15,060 nucleotides of DNA from contig JANMTL010000210.1 in the NCBI GenBank assembly GCA_031390425.1, positions 1 through 15,060 on the forward strand, written 5' to 3'. The first letter of the stretch is position 1. Each line of letters opens with the position of its first letter. The notes below the pieces were generated by a model. The model saw only the letters and a list, made by a program, of their open reading frames with translations, did not search any database and had not been told where the DNA came from. The DNA comes from PBB1 sp031390425. GTDB taxonomy: Bacteria > Pseudomonadota > Gammaproteobacteria > Burkholderiales > Burkholderiaceae_C. Positions 7,938 to 15,060 of the stretch are shown here, piece after piece. A program made the position numbers and the translations under genes.

Positions 7938-8822
7938 TCAGGCGACGCTCTGCCGCAGCGACTCGACCACCACGCCCGCAAACACCGCGAAGCCGACCCA
8001 GTGGTTCAGCCGGAACGCGCGGAAGCAGCCCTCGCACGAGCGTTCGCGGATCAGCGAGTGGTGCCAAAGAGCCTGGCCTGCTGCGATCGCAATGCCGACA
8101 AAGAAAGCCGCGCCCAGCCCGAGCCGGGCGCCCACGATCGACCACACCGCGAGGTACGCCGCGTAGCACGCCATCACGGCCGCCACATCGAAGCGGCCGA
8201 GCGTGATCGCCGAGGTGCGGATGCCGATCTTCAGGTCGTCGTCGCGATCGACCATCGCGTACTCGGTGTCATAGGCCAGCACCCAGCACAGGTTGCCGAG
8301 CAGCAGCGCCCAGGCCAGCGCCGGCACCTCGCCGCGCACGGCAGAGAACGCCATCGGGATGCCGAAGCTGAAGGCCACGCCCAGCACCGCCTGCGGCATC
8401 GAGAAAAAGCGCTTGGTGTAGGGGTAGAACACCGTCACCGCCAGCGCGGCAACGCTCCACAGGATGGTCGGCCGGTTGGTCGTCAGCACCAGCAAGAAAG
8501 CGGCTGAGGCCAGCGCCGCCCCAAGCAGCAGCGCCTCGCGCGCCGAGACGGCGCCCCGGGTCACCGGCCGCTGCGCGGTGCGTTTGACGTGGCAATCGAT
8601 CTCGCGGTCGGCCACGTCGTTGATGCAGCACCCTGCGCTGCGCATCAGGAAGGTGCCGAGGGTGAACACCGTCAACAAATGCCACCCGGGAAATCCGTCC
8701 GCCGCGATGCACAGCGCTGCGAGCGTCGGCCACAGCAGCAGATAACTGCCGGCAGGCCGATTCCAGCGGATCAGATCCAGGTACAGCGACAAGCGTGAGG
8801 GGGAAAGGGGGAGGCCAGTCAC
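7938..8822 (-). CDS. ubiA: 4-hydroxybenzoate polyprenyltransferase UbiA
   Basis: Integral membrane enzyme that attaches the polyprenyl tail to 4-hydroxybenzoate in ubiquinone biosynthesis. At 294 residues it is close to the ~290 of E. coli UbiA. Both Asp-rich Mg-diphosphate motifs are intact: NDVADREID (68-76) and YDTEYAMVDRDDDLKIG (184-200). The N-terminal IRWNRPAGSYLLLWPTLAAL and the ITLGRFD region are also family-typical, and several hydrophobic helices alternate along the chain. The start is GTG read from 8822; GGAG lies 11 bases upstream, a rather long spacing. Divergent from the NosR-like gene across 175 bases and convergent with gdhA. Ubiquinone is a plausible electron source for both PutA output and the NosR-like protein, but a functional link is inference. 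Confidence 0.97.
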   Translation of the reverse strand: MTGLPLSPSRLSLYLDLIRWNRPAGSYLLLWPTLAALCIAADGFPGWHLLTVFTLGTFLMRSAGCCINDVADREIDCHVKRTAQRPVTRGAVSAREALLLGAALASAAFLLVLTTNRPTILWSVAALAVTVFYPYTKRFFSMPQAVLGVAFSFGIPMAFSAVRGEVPALAWALLLGNLCWVLAYDTEYAMVDRDDDLKIGIRTSAITLGRFDVAAVMACYAAYLAVWSIVGARLGLGAAFFVGIAIAAGQALWHHSLIRERSCEGCFRAFRLNHWVGFAVFAGVVVESLRQSVA

Positions 8823-8997
8823 AGAGGTCAGCGCTCCGATGCGCGCCGCAGGTCAGTTGTTCAGGGTGGATTCTCGGGTCGTCTTGCGTCGAGGCCGAAC
8901 GACAATCCAGCCGACACTTCGCCAGCCCCGGCATGAGCCGGCGTGGCCCGGCGATTGCCCGTGGAACCCCTCCTTTGTTGCATTGCTGAGCACTTTC

Positions 8998-11184
8998 ATG
9001 CGTCGTCGTGTCACACACCCCTTGAGCGACCGCCTGCATCGGTTGGGGCGAGCGCTGCGGATGACTGCGCTCCTCTTCGCTTCGGCGCTGCTCGGCTTGT
9101 CGGCCTCGGCCAGCATGCTCACCAAAGAGCGGCTGAGCGAGCTGTTTCCGCTGCCGCTGACCGTCGGCGACCGCGACCCCGCCCTGCCCGTCTGGCCGCT
9201 GTTCAAGAACGACCTGACCAGCACGGTGTTGGTCGGCTATGTGTTCGAGTCGGTCGATTTCGCGCCGGTGCCCGGCTACTCCGGCACGCCGGTCAACCTG
9301 CTGGTGGCGCTCGATGCCAAGGGCGTGTTCCTCGATGTGCGGGTGCTGTCGCACCACGAGCCGGTGTTCCTCGAAGGCCTGGGCGAGGCGCCGCTGTTTC
9401 GTTTCGTCGATCAGTACAAAGGGCTGGCGCTGCAGCAAAGCATCAAGATCGGCTCCAACCAGAACAAGGCAGGCCAGGTGGGCAGCGCCAACGTGTACAT
9501 CGACGGCGTTTCCAAGGCGACCGCGTCGGTGCGCATCATCAACCAGAGCCTGCTGGCGTCTTCGCTGGCGATCGCGCGAGCCAAACTGGGCTTTGCGGCG
9601 GGGCGCGACCCGGACCTGATCGGGCGCATCAAGCTCGAGCTGTTCGAGGCGATGGACTACGCAGCGCTGGAGCGCAACGGTCTGGTTGCCCACCAAGCCT
9701 GGCGAAACAGCGACATCGAAGCGGCATTCAAAGGCACCGTCGGTGAAGGCCAGGACCCGATCGCGCTGCAGTCGCCCGACGAGCCCTTCAGCGAAATGCT
9801 GGTGGCGCACCTCAACGTGCCGAGCGTCGGGCGCAACCTGCTGACGCCGACCGCCTGGGAGTTCCTCACCGGCTGGCTCGAACCCGGCGACCACGCCTTC
9901 CTGGTCGTCACGCGCGGGCGCTACAGCTACCTGGGCGACGACTACGCGGTCGGCGCGGTGCCCGACCGGCTGACGCTCGCGCAGGGCGGTCTGCCGCTGG
10001 AGATCCGCGATTTCAACGTCGAAGGCCGACCGCGCCTGCCCGAGGCCTGGCTGGGCCCCGACGCGCGCTGGCGCGTCTTCAAGGTGATCAGCCAGTCCAG
10101 CCTCGACCCGTCGCAGCCGCTCGATTTTTCGCTCAGCGTCACGCGCGCCAAAGGCCAGATCCTGCCCGAGCGCGAGCGCAAGGACTTCACGCTGCGCGCG
10201 CAACTGCCGGCCGCCTATGTGGTGCAGCCCAGCCCCAACGAGAAGACCTGGCACTCGATCTGGTCGGGCCGCGCGGGGGAACTAAGCGTGCTGGTGGTGG
10301 CGCTGGCCGGGCTGAGCGTGGTGCTGGCGCGGCCGCGCTGGATCACGCACTCGATGAAGCGGCTCACGCAGATTCGACTGGCGTGGCTGGCGTTCACGCT
10401 GGTCTTCATCGGCTGGTACGCGCAGGGCCAGTTGTCGATCGTCAACATCACCGCGCTGATCCACGCGCTGCTGGCCGGGCGCAACCTCGACTTCTTTTTG
10501 TACGACCCGATGACGGTGATGCTCTGGGCCTTCGTCGCGATCAGTCTGGTCGCCTGGGGCCGCGGCACCTTCTGCGGCTGGCTGTGCCCGTTCGGCGCGC
10601 TGCAAGAGTTCATCGCCAAGCTCGCGCGGTGGGCGCGGGTGCCGCAGCTCAAGCTGCACTGGCGCACCGATGCCCAATTGAAGAAGCTGAAGTACGCCGT
10701 GCTGGCCGTCATCGTGGCGATGCCGTTCTTCAGCAGCGTGTGGACCGACCGGCTGGTCGAGGTGGAACCGTTCAAGACCTCGGTCACGCTGATGTTCGAC
10801 CGATCGTGGCCGTACCTGCTGTGGGCGGTCGGGCTGCTGGCGCTCAACGCCGTGGTCTACAAAGCGTACTGCCGCTACCTGTGCCCGCTGGGCGCGGGGC
10901 TGGCGGTGCTGGGCCGCATCCGGCTGCTGAACTGGCTGCCGCGCCGCGCCGAATGCGGTCAACCGTGCCAGTCGTGCCGCCACAAGTGCGAATACCAGGC
11001 GATCGAACCCGTCGGCAAGATCGACTACACCGAATGCTTCCAGTGCCTGGACTGCGTGGTCATCTACGAAAGCGACCAGCTGTGCGCCCCGCGCATCATG
11101 GCCACCCGCAAGGGCCGCGTGATCCCGGTGCACGCGCTGCCGCCCGGGCCGTTGCATCCGCCGACCATGCACGTCTCTCCATGA
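8998..11184 (+). CDS. NosR/NirI-family membrane flavo-iron-sulfur protein
   Basis: A 728-residue protein with the NosR layout. Residues 1-40 are a basic start and hydrophobic signal or anchor (ALLFASALLGLSASA). An extracytoplasmic FMN-binding domain follows, with VYIDGVSKATASVRI, where T175 is the expected flavin-linked threonine; family members usually have SGAT, here SKAT. A further periplasmic region reaches about residue 420, then membrane helices (about 429-444, 460-475, 505-520 and more toward 625). Two C-x3-CP motifs (C526/C530 and C625/C629) flank helices. The C-terminal polyferredoxin has cysteines 653, 657, 660, 664 and 680, 683, 686, 696, fitting two 4Fe-4S clusters. NosR relays electrons from quinol toward nitrous oxide reductase and is needed for its activity. 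apbE follows, but no nosZ is in view, so I withhold the symbol. ATG 8998 gives a good signal; ATG 9061 is an alternative. Confidence 0.9.
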   Translation: MRRRVTHPLSDRLHRLGRALRMTALLFASALLGLSASASMLTKERLSELFPLPLTVGDRDPALPVWPLFKNDLTSTVLVGYVFESVDFAPVPGYSGTPVNLLVALDAKGVFLDVRVLSHHEPVFLEGLGEAPLFRFVDQYKGLALQQSIKIGSNQNKAGQVGSANVYIDGVSKATASVRIINQSLLASSLAIARAKLGFAAGRDPDLIGRIKLELFEAMDYAALERNGLVAHQAWRNSDIEAAFKGTVGEGQDPIALQSPDEPFSEMLVAHLNVPSVGRNLLTPTAWEFLTGWLEPGDHAFLVVTRGRYSYLGDDYAVGAVPDRLTLAQGGLPLEIRDFNVEGRPRLPEAWLGPDARWRVFKVISQSSLDPSQPLDFSLSVTRAKGQILPERERKDFTLRAQLPAAYVVQPSPNEKTWHSIWSGRAGELSVLVVALAGLSVVLARPRWITHSMKRLTQIRLAWLAFTLVFIGWYAQGQLSIVNITALIHALLAGRNLDFFLYDPMTVMLWAFVAISLVAWGRGTFCGWLCPFGALQEFIAKLARWARVPQLKLHWRTDAQLKKLKYAVLAVIVAMPFFSSVWTDRLVEVEPFKTSVTLMFDRSWPYLLWAVGLLALNAVVYKAYCRYLCPLGAGLAVLGRIRLLNWLPRRAECGQPCQSCRHKCEYQAIEPVGKIDYTECFQCLDCVVIYESDQLCAPRIMATRKGRVIPVHALPPGPLHPPTMHVSP

Positions 11185-11253
11185 TGACGTCGCCGTGATG
11201 AAGTCGCCCAGATGACGTTGCCATGAACACCTCGCCGTGACGAAGGAGCCCTC
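11184..11253 (+). repeat. 14-base degenerate tandem repeat between the NosR-like gene and apbE
   Basis: Five consecutive 14-base units fill the gap: ATGACGTCGCCGTG (11184-11197), ATGAAGTCGCCCAG (11198-11211), ATGACGTTGCCATG (11212-11225), AACACCTCGCCGTG (11226-11239) and a diverged ACGAAGGAGCCCTC (11240-11253). The first shares its A with the NosR-like stop codon, and the last contains the apbE Shine-Dalgarno. The units share a GCC at the same phase and mostly begin ATGA. Because 14 is not a multiple of three, the ATGs fall in different frames. The repeat fills the whole gap between the two genes. Confidence 0.65.
11242..11248 (+). promoter_or_regulatory. Ribosome binding site that fixes the apbE start
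   Basis: GAAGGAG lies six bases upstream of ATG 11255. It argues for that ATG over the in-frame GTG at 11237, which lies upstream of this site. Confidence 0.8.
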
Positions 11254-11254
11254 G

Positions 11255-12238
11255 ATGAAACGACGCACCCTGCTGATCGCGAGCCTGGGATTGGGCAGCG
11301 CCGCGCTGACCCGCGCGGCCACCGAAACCCGGCCCGGCCTGCAATGGCGCACCCGCCCGCTGCTCGCGCTGGGCACCACGGTGCGGCTGCGCGCCGCACA
11401 TGTCGATGCGGCTCAGGTCGAGCGCGCGCTCGATGCCGCCACCGCCACGCTGCGCGCGGTCGAGGCCTCGATGAGCCTGTTCCGCGACGACAGCGAACTG
11501 TGCCGCCTGAACCGCGACGGGCACCTGCGCGCGCCCAGCGCCCACCTGCTGACGGTGCTGCGCGAGGCGCGGCTCGTGTCCGAGCGCAGTGGCGGCGCCT
11601 TCGACGCGACGGTGCAGCCGCTGTGGTCGGCCTACGACCGCGCTCGCCGGGTCGGTCGGCTGCCGACGGACGCCGAGCGCATCGACGCCCAGGCGCGCAC
11701 CGGCTGGCAGCAAATCCGGATTGAAAGCGACAGCGTTCGCTTCTACCGCGCCGGCATGGCGCTCACCCTCAACGGCATCGCGCAGGGTTACGCCGCCGAC
11801 GCGGTGCGCATGACGCTGCAGGCCAACGGCATCGAGCACGCGCTGATAGACACCGGCGAGTTCAGCGCCATCGGCCGCAATGACCGCGGCGCGCCGTGGG
11901 CCGTCGGCGTCGAGGACCCGCACGACCTTGCGCGGCTGCTCGCCTCGGTGAAGCTGAACGGCCGCGCGCTGGCCACCTCGGCCGACCACCGCAGCGCCTT
12001 CACCGCCGACCGCAAGCACCACCACATCATCGACCCGGCGACCGGCGATTCGCCACCCGCACTCAGCAGCGTGACGGTGGTGGCCGACAGCGCGATGCGC
12101 GCCGATGCGCTGACCAAAGTGATGTTCATGGCCGGGCCCGAGCGCATCGCCACGCTGGCGCGGCAGTGGGGCGTCGGCGTGGCGTGGGTGGACAAGCAGG
12201 GGCGGTGGGCGGCGACCCCCGGGCTGCTGTCGGGGTGA
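11255..12238 (+). CDS. apbE: FAD:protein FMN transferase, ApbE/NosX type
   Basis: Transfers FMN from FAD to a threonine of extracytoplasmic target proteins. The 327-residue protein starts MKRRTLLIASLGLGSAAL, an Arg-Arg plus hydrophobic leader ending near RAAT that looks Tat-like, consistent with export. Family landmarks: LGTTVRLRA, SMSLFRDDSELCRLN, SGGAFDATVQPLW, LNGIAQGYAADAV (173-185; many ApbE have KGYA, NosX-like ones QGY), LIDTGEFSAIG (D199) in place of the usual N-x-GGD, HHIIDPATG and the metal-binding DALT (284-287). These variants are those of NosX, the ApbE branch that serves NosR. Its obvious substrate is T175 of the upstream NosR-like protein. It starts 70 bases after that gene's stop, across a tandem repeat, with GAAGGAG at ideal distance. 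It ends 15 bases from the convergent TerB-domain gene. Confidence 0.93.
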   Translation: MKRRTLLIASLGLGSAALTRAATETRPGLQWRTRPLLALGTTVRLRAAHVDAAQVERALDAATATLRAVEASMSLFRDDSELCRLNRDGHLRAPSAHLLTVLREARLVSERSGGAFDATVQPLWSAYDRARRVGRLPTDAERIDAQARTGWQQIRIESDSVRFYRAGMALTLNGIAQGYAADAVRMTLQANGIEHALIDTGEFSAIGRNDRGAPWAVGVEDPHDLARLLASVKLNGRALATSADHRSAFTADRKHHHIIDPATGDSPPALSSVTVVADSAMRADALTKVMFMAGPERIATLARQWGVGVAWVDKQGRWAATPGLLSG

Positions 12239-12253
12239 CCGGCCCTTCGGCCT

Positions 12254-13243
12254 TCAGGCCCCGCGCACCATCGCTATCACCTGGCCGGCATCCAACGTGC
12301 GCGCGCGCTGCTGGATGGCCGGCAGGTGCTGGCTGTACAGGCCCTGCGCCTGCTGAGCCACGCTGGCATAGGTGTCCTTGAGCATCTGCGCCGACAAGGT
12401 GCGGCCACCCGCGTAGTAGCGCTTGGCCACATGGCCCAGCGCGTAGGTCGAGGCGAAGCTCATGCCCGAACTGACCGCCTGGTTGCCGACGCCGCGCAGC
12501 AGCCCGCCGCCCAACTTGCCCAGCAGGCCGCCGAGCAGCTTGCGGCCTGCCTGCTCCAGGTACTGCGAAGTCAGGCCGACACCGGCGGTGGCGAGAAAGT
12601 CCTTGACGTGCCCGCTGTCGAGTTCGTAGCCGTGCGACTTGCCGATGCGGTAGACCAGCTTCATCTGCAGCGGAATGATCGCCATCGTCGACAGCGTTTC
12701 CGGCAGCAGTTCGAGCGCGCCGTTGACGATGGCCGCGTTCAGGATCGCGGCGTCGAGCGCCGCGTGGTCGATGCTGGCAGCGGCTGCGGCGGCTGCCGCG
12801 CCGTCGAGGGCGCCTGCCGCACCGGCAACAACGGCAACCGCTGCGACAGAGGCGGCCCCTGCCAGCGGCGCCGACGCCATCGCCTCCGCCTGCTGCCTGA
12901 ATTCGGCGGCTGCCGACGCGCTGATCTGCAATGCACGGCCCAGATCGGCAAGAAATACCTGTTCGGCCGCCGACTGCGCGCCGTCGGCGTCGCACACGCA
13001 CACCGCCATCTCGTACGCCAACTGCCGCGCCTCGTTGCTGGCCAGCGCCGGCACCACCGACGCCAGCGTCACCCGCTTCATCAGCACATCCTGGTACAGC
13101 GTGGGCAGGTGGATGCCATCGGCCTGCGACAGCCCGTCGGCGATCCGCTTGATTTCGCTGCGTTCACGGTCGTGCTTGTCGCCGTCGGCAAAGGCGGCGA
13201 GCAGGCTGACGGTGACGATGGCTTGGGTTTCGGATGCAGTCAA
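12254..13243 (-). CDS. TerB-domain protein with C-terminal DUF697-like region
   Basis: A 329-residue protein of unknown function. Residues 1-118 are a TerB-like helical domain with its two acidic repeats, AFADGDKHDRERSEIKRI (17-34) and CDADGAQSAAEQVFLADL (84-101), which in TerB proteins can bind metal. Residues 125-157 form an Ala/Val-rich stretch that could be a flexible or membrane-associated linker. Residues about 175-290 resemble DUF697: IIPLQMKLVYRIGKSHGY (189-206), Gly-rich LLGGLLGKLGGGLLRGVG (236-253) and STYALGHVAKRYYAGG (265-280). TerB proteins are linked to tellurite and phage stress and to membrane-associated complexes; nothing here fixes the role. I prefer TTG 13243, because GGAG lies six bases upstream and homology begins there. 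A GTG at 13324 would add 27 residues that look non-coding. The gene stands alone, convergent with apbE and divergent from the small unknown gene. Confidence 0.82.
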   Translation of the reverse strand: MTASETQAIVTVSLLAAFADGDKHDRERSEIKRIADGLSQADGIHLPTLYQDVLMKRVTLASVVPALASNEARQLAYEMAVCVCDADGAQSAAEQVFLADLGRALQISASAAAEFRQQAEAMASAPLAGAASVAAVAVVAGAAGALDGAAAAAAAASIDHAALDAAILNAAIVNGALELLPETLSTMAIIPLQMKLVYRIGKSHGYELDSGHVKDFLATAGVGLTSQYLEQAGRKLLGGLLGKLGGGLLRGVGNQAVSSGMSFASTYALGHVAKRYYAGGRTLSAQMLKDTYASVAQQAQGLYSQHLPAIQQRARTLDAGQVIAMVRGA

Positions 13244-13249
13244 TTCGGG

Positions 13250-13253
13250 CTCC
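13250..13253 (-). promoter_or_regulatory. Ribosome binding site supporting a TTG start
   Basis: On the minus strand, GGAG followed by CCCGAA precedes TTG at 13243, an ideal spacing of six bases. The alternative GTG at 13324 has no comparable site, so this decides the start of the TerB-domain gene. Confidence 0.6.
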
Positions 13254-13378
13254 AGGGTGAAGGCTGGGCCGTTCGGGTGAGGCGACGAGGGAAGGTTCCG
13301 TGACGAATCAACCGCAATCGGCACTTCAGGCGCGAGTCTTGCATGCCGACAACTTGTCAGGCTTCAAGGAGATGCACC

Positions 13379-13708
13379 ATGTCGTCCTCCCATGTCGAGT
13401 CGGTTCGCGCTTCGGTCCACACCGCTTTTTCGCTCGCCCACGTGCTCGAACACATCGAGCGCAGCGGCGGGTCGGTCGACGCGGAGAGCTACCGCAACGT
13501 CGTCTCCCGGCTGACAGACGCGCTGTCGGGGCCGCTGCCCGACGTGGCGCGGGCGGCAGTGCTCCGCACCTATCCCTCGGCCGCCGAGCTCTACGAGAAC
13601 ATGACCTACGCGACGGCCGGGCTGTCGTGTTCATCGCTCGAGAGCAATGTGTCGTCCGAGGTTCTGGCCGCGCAGGCCATCGAGCGGTTTTCGCACCGCC
13701 CGCACTGA
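13379..13708 (+). CDS. Small hypothetical protein (109 aa)
   Basis: I do not recognise a named family. The 109-residue protein starts MSSSHVESVRASVHTAFSLA and looks almost wholly alpha-helical and soluble, with no signal peptide or membrane segment. Notable pieces are AHVLEHIERSGGSVDAESYRNVVSRL, split by a short Gly turn, then RTYPSAAELYENMTYATAGL, and a Ser-rich SCSSLESNVSSEVLAAQAI ending in an acidic-to-basic helix. AAGGAG at 13366-13371 sits seven bases before ATG 13379, a strong start signal, and third-position GC is high as in its neighbours; both argue that this is a real gene. The frame is open back to 13343 without a ribosome binding site. It is divergent from the TerB-domain gene and 154 bases from the SDR gene. 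Confidence 0.75.
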   Translation: MSSSHVESVRASVHTAFSLAHVLEHIERSGGSVDAESYRNVVSRLTDALSGPLPDVARAAVLRTYPSAAELYENMTYATAGLSCSSLESNVSSEVLAAQAIERFSHRPH

Positions 13709-13765
13709 CGACGCTGCACCGGGGGCGCCGCGGTGAAACTTCGCGGACGGCCCGCCGATAGCTCC

Positions 13766-13779
13766 GTGCGCCTTCGCAC
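13766..13779 (+). terminator. Short hairpin after the small hypothetical gene
   Basis: GTGCG and CGCAC pair around a CCTT loop, 57 bases after the stop of the small gene and upstream of the SDR gene. The stem is only five bases and no T-run follows, so a terminator role is tentative. Confidence 0.2.
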
Positions 13780-13862
13780 CCCACACCCGATTCAGGCCGC
13801 ATCACCGGCCTGCGGGTATCGATGCGTGCTTTAAAACGCGGGCTCACATCGAAGGAGATCCC

Positions 13863-14653
<791 letters not shown>

Positions 14654-14657
<4 letters not shown>

Positions 14658-14944
14658 GGTCCGCCGCGCCTCGGCGGCACGCTGACGCCCCCGATGCGCC
14701 ATCGCGGACGACGCGCCCGCCGAAGAACCCGCTCAGCCCGAAGAAGCTGCTGCTGACCAAGTGGACGGCGGTGGCGCCGCGCCACAAGGAAAAGCACTTC
14801 GTCGTGATCCGCGTGATCGAGCCCGACCCGCCCGACGTGCGCATCGATCAGGTCGAGCTGGAGGCGGTGCATTCGAAGCGCGCCTTCGTGCTGCACTGGC
14901 GCGAGCTGACCGACGCCAGCCAGTGGCGCCAGGGTTGGGTGTGA
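14654..14944 (+). CDS. Small conserved protein, TIGR02450-like Trp-containing family
   Basis: A 96-residue basic protein of unknown function. The conserved part is NPLSPKKLLLTKWTAV near residues 25-40, followed by KEKHFVVIRV, then VELEAVHSKRAFVLHWREL and DASQWRQGW at the C-terminus; this pattern of spaced tryptophans matches the small family known as TIGR02450. The first ~24 residues are Arg/Pro/Ala-rich and not family-like. The only sensible start in frame is GTG 14654, whose last two bases are the first two of the SDR stop codon (GTGA); no Shine-Dalgarno is visible, so translational coupling is likely. A start inside the conserved part cannot be excluded. Its own stop overlaps the next GTG in the same way. 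Confidence 0.78.
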
Positions 14945-15060
14945 CGCCGGCAAAGCGCGCGCCGCGACCCGCGCGCCGCCCTGGCCGACACCACCACCAT
15001 GTCTACGTCGTCGAGCTGGACGACCGGGTGTGGAACGAACCCCGCTTCCGCAAGGCCAAC
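14941..15060 (+). CDS. Start of an unknown protein (3' end beyond window)
   Basis: An open frame runs from GTG 14941 to the window edge, giving 40 residues. It overlaps the previous stop by GTGA (14941-14944). After a basic, Pro/Arg-rich start comes HHHHVYVVELDDRVWNEPRF, then RKAN. The VYVVELxxxVWNEPRFRKAN pattern recalls a family of small conserved proteins in which a CVYVGMTG (GIY-YIG-like) segment follows; that segment lies outside the window, so this is a suggestion from memory only. Start uncertainty: the four histidines directly precede the conserved strand, and no ribosome binding site is clear. Confidence 0.6.
   Translation, partial: MTPAKRAPRPARRPGRHHHHVYVVELDDRVWNEPRFRKAN

Noticed and set aside
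8823..8997. FNR/Anr-type box or clear sigma-70 promoter in the ubiA/NosR-like gap
   Set aside because: No TTGAT-N4-ATCAA-like palindrome or well-spaced -35/-10 pair was found by eye. Only a short CCGGC/GCCGG hairpin at 8928-8941 is present, too weak to name.
8269..10254. A 661-residue minus-strand open frame across ubiA and the NosR-like gene
   Set aside because: It runs through two well-supported genes in other frames and has the same shadow composition.
11237..11254. GTG start for apbE
   Set aside because: GAAGGAG lies between this GTG and ATG 11255, and the Arg-Arg leader starts cleanly at the ATG.
12326..13303. Plus-strand open frames opposite the TerB-domain gene
   Set aside because: The minus-strand protein has recognisable TerB acidic repeats and a DUF697-like pattern; the plus-strand frames are Arg/Gln-rich shadows.

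Overview
This is a GC-rich window from what looks like a betaproteobacterium, probably order Burkholderiales. That placement rests on base composition, the divergent pilT/yggS arrangement, a RocG-type glutamate dehydrogenase and the overall flavour of the proteins; no rRNA or other taxonomic marker is present. Coding density is high and no gap between genes exceeds about 180 bases. I see no tRNA, rRNA, CRISPR array, integrase, transposase or intact insertion sequence.

Layout. (1) Position 1-644, minus strand: the N-terminal 214 residues of the twitching ATPase PilT, cut by the window edge. (2) Position 731-7856, plus strand: a run of five genes, namely a YggS-type PLP homeostasis protein, bifunctional PutA, a CsgG-like lipoprotein, ProC and a glutamate dehydrogenase. 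(3) Position 7938-8822, minus strand: UbiA (ubiquinone biosynthesis), convergent with the dehydrogenase. (4) Position 8998-12238, plus strand: a NosR/NirI-family membrane flavo-iron-sulfur protein followed by an ApbE/NosX-type FMN transferase. (5) Position 12254-13243, minus strand: a TerB plus DUF697-like protein, convergent with apbE. (6) Position 13379-15060, plus strand: a small unknown protein, then an SDR oxidoreductase, a small Trp-containing protein (TIGR02450-like) and the start of a further gene. The last three are chained by two GTGA start/stop overlaps.

How the genes fit together. PutA oxidises proline to glutamate, the dehydrogenase can take glutamate to 2-oxoglutarate, and ProC runs the opposite, biosynthetic last step to proline, so one strand carries a small proline/glutamate module. 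The YggS-family protein beside ProC is a recurrent bacterial pairing. PutA lacks the N-terminal DNA-binding domain of enterobacterial PutA, so it is not expected to repress its own gene. The NosR-like protein carries a candidate covalent-FMN threonine and two 4Fe-4S clusters, and the adjacent ApbE is the kind of enzyme that attaches that FMN. No nosZ or other nitrous oxide reductase gene is in view, so the electron acceptor of this pair is open.

Most notable: the NosR/ApbE pair without nosZ; a palindromic GC-rich element inside putA that is translated as a Pro-rich insert between conserved proline dehydrogenase motifs; a 14-base tandem repeat filling the nosR-like/apbE junction; and a CsgG-like lipoprotein without curli genes between putA and proC.
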